Shown here piece after piece: positions 5,880 through 6,932 of a stretch of DNA of 6,932 nt. The stretch is taken from assembly GCA_031279925.1 (NCBI GenBank), contig JAITHQ010000140.1:1-6932 (forward strand), given 5' to 3'. Source of the DNA: Treponema sp. GTDB taxonomy: Bacteria > Spirochaetota > Spirochaetia > Treponematales > Breznakiellaceae. The translations under genes were made by a program, and so were the position numbers. Position 1 is the first letter of the stretch. Each line of letters starts with the position of its first letter. The notes under the pieces were generated by a model. The model did not search any database and was not told the origin of the DNA. It worked only from the letters and a program-made list of their open reading frames with translations.

Positions 5880-6932
5880 ATCAAATGCCTTTTCCAGCAC
5901 TTCTTTTGCAGGCGTCTGGGTAAAGGCCGATACAATCGTTACTACGGCAAAGGGCGCGATAATGGCGATACTTGCCGCCAACGGGGAACGACTTGCGCCT
6001 AACGAAAAAAACAGCGCTATCATAATGGCGGCCCCTGAAAGCAGACCCGCGTATGCTCCCGCTTTGGTTACCCGCCTGCTGTATAGGCCCAGAATATACG
6101 GCGCGGCAAAAGCGCCCGAAACTACGCCCCATGAAAGTGACATCAAATATACGATGATACCGATCTGGAAACGGGAAATAAAATAGGAAATAACAATGAA
6201 AATCGCCGAAAGGAACCGCATCATTGCCACGGAACGGTCTTTGCCGCTTTTCGCGTCAATGCGGGAGGGGTACAGGTCAATGGCTACCGAAGACGAGGAA
6301 ACCAGCACCAGCGATGAAAGCGTTGACATTGAGGCGGAAAGTACCAAGAGCAGAATCAGGGCCATTAAGAGCTGCGGCAGCCGCATGGTAAGCAGCGTTG
6401 GAATAATAAGATCGTACTGAATCGCCCCGGCGGCGTTTCTGGGAACAGTGGCAAGATCGAAAAACACATGAGATGCGGCCCCGGTGTAATAGGCGGAAAG
6501 GCCAATCATCAACGCAAAAACCGTGGTGACTACTGCCGCCTTGGGGATTACCGCCTCGTTTTTAATGGCGTAAAATTTCTGCGTCATTTGGGGAAGGCCC
6601 CAGGTGCCGAAACTGGTCATAAACACCAGCGAGATCACCGTCAGCGCCGAAGGCTGTTTTTCGGGCGGGACATGCGCCGCGTAATTTTCGGCAATTGTGC
6701 CAAGGATTCCAAACACGCCGCCTTCCGGCGCGGTAAGCACCAGCACCATTACCGCCGCCCCGGCGAACATAATTATTCCCTGAATAAAATCGGTAATGGC
6801 AATAGCAAAGTAGCCGCCCAGGATAAGGTACACCCCGGTAAAAGCGATCATAATAAGCAGGGCGGCGTCGTAGGGTATGCCGAAAACTTTTTCAAACAGA
6901 TGCCCCAGCCCCTTGAACACGCTGGCCGAGTA
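5859..6932 (-). CDS. Sodium:solute symporter (SSS family), C-terminal part
   Basis: SSS proteins import small organic solutes with Na+ across the cytoplasmic membrane and usually have 450-550 residues and about 13 helices. Here 357 residues are visible; the reading frame is open to the right edge (first codons Tyr-Ser-Ala-Ser), so the 5' end lies outside and a GTG at 6920 is an internal Val. About nine to ten hydrophobic helices can be counted. Family features include LGGYFAIAITDFIQG (about 38-52), GTWGLPQMTQKFYAIK (about 109-124), and SASMSTLSSLVLVSSSSVAIDLY (from about 199), where Ser-Thr of MST matches the Na+-binding pair of PutP. The substrate cannot be read from sequence; proximity to iorA suggests an organic acid or amino acid. 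The last residues GVGSRE and the TAG stop are encoded by the right arm of a G-rich inverted repeat, so the original tail was probably replaced. It is probably co-transcribed with iorA. Confidence 0.9.
   Translation of the reverse strand, partial: YSASVFKGLGHLFEKVFGIPYDAALLIMIAFTGVYLILGGYFAIAITDFIQGIIMFAGAAVMVLVLTAPEGGVFGILGTIAENYAAHVPPEKQPSALTVISLVFMTSFGTWGLPQMTQKFYAIKNEAVIPKAAVVTTVFALMIGLSAYYTGAASHVFFDLATVPRNAAGAIQYDLIIPTLLTMRLPQLLMALILLLVLSASMSTLSSLVLVSSSSVAIDLYPSRIDAKSGKDRSVAMMRFLSAIFIVISYFISRFQIGIIVYLMSLSWGVVSGAFAAPYILGLYSRRVTKAGAYAGLLSGAAIMIALFFSLGASRSPLAASIAIIAPFAVVTIVSAFTQTPAKEVLEKAFDGVGSRE

Noticed and set aside
6918..6920. GTG as the start of the symporter gene
   Set aside because: The frame stays open to the window edge, the residues before it fit the SSS family, and the product would lack the first helices.

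Overview
The window looks like a chromosomal stretch from an anaerobic bacterium of moderate GC content. The style of the proteins (an acidic, low-complexity membrane protein, an IorA-type oxidoreductase without a ferredoxin tail, a Na+-coupled symporter) recalls treponeme-like spirochaetes. That assignment is an impression from protein style and is not proven here; no rRNA, tRNA or marker gene confirms it.

Layout. At the left edge, on the minus strand, a membrane protein of about 733 residues with a Cache-like extracytoplasmic domain and a long acidic cytoplasmic tail is followed after 21 nt by the first 35 codons of a probable cation:proton antiporter, so the two probably form an operon. 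A divergent intergenic region of about 140-190 bp (depending on the start codons) separates this pair from hflX (plus strand), a complete ribosome-associated GTPase gene whose extended -10 promoter lies almost on its start codon. A possible 26-residue small ORF with a good Shine-Dalgarno overlaps the hflX stop. hflX converges on iorA (minus strand). The 394-bp gap between them is rich in inverted repeats: a 12-bp perfect inverted repeat and a MITE-like element with 35-bp imperfect terminal repeats. Upstream of iorA on the same strand lies the 3' part of a sodium:solute symporter gene that runs off the right edge. Between symporter and iorA sits a G-rich inverted-repeat element with a quadruplex motif on each strand.

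How it fits together. Symporter and iorA are probably co-transcribed, suggesting uptake of an organic acid or amino-acid-derived substrate feeding a ferredoxin-reducing 2-oxoacid oxidation. The iorB partner is not adjacent in this window. The most striking feature is that both minus-strand genes on the right end inside repeat elements: the last three residues and stop of IorA, and the last six residues and stop of the symporter, are encoded by the arms of inverted repeats. No clearly new multi-gene system was seen; the intergenic elements are the best candidates for something undescribed.
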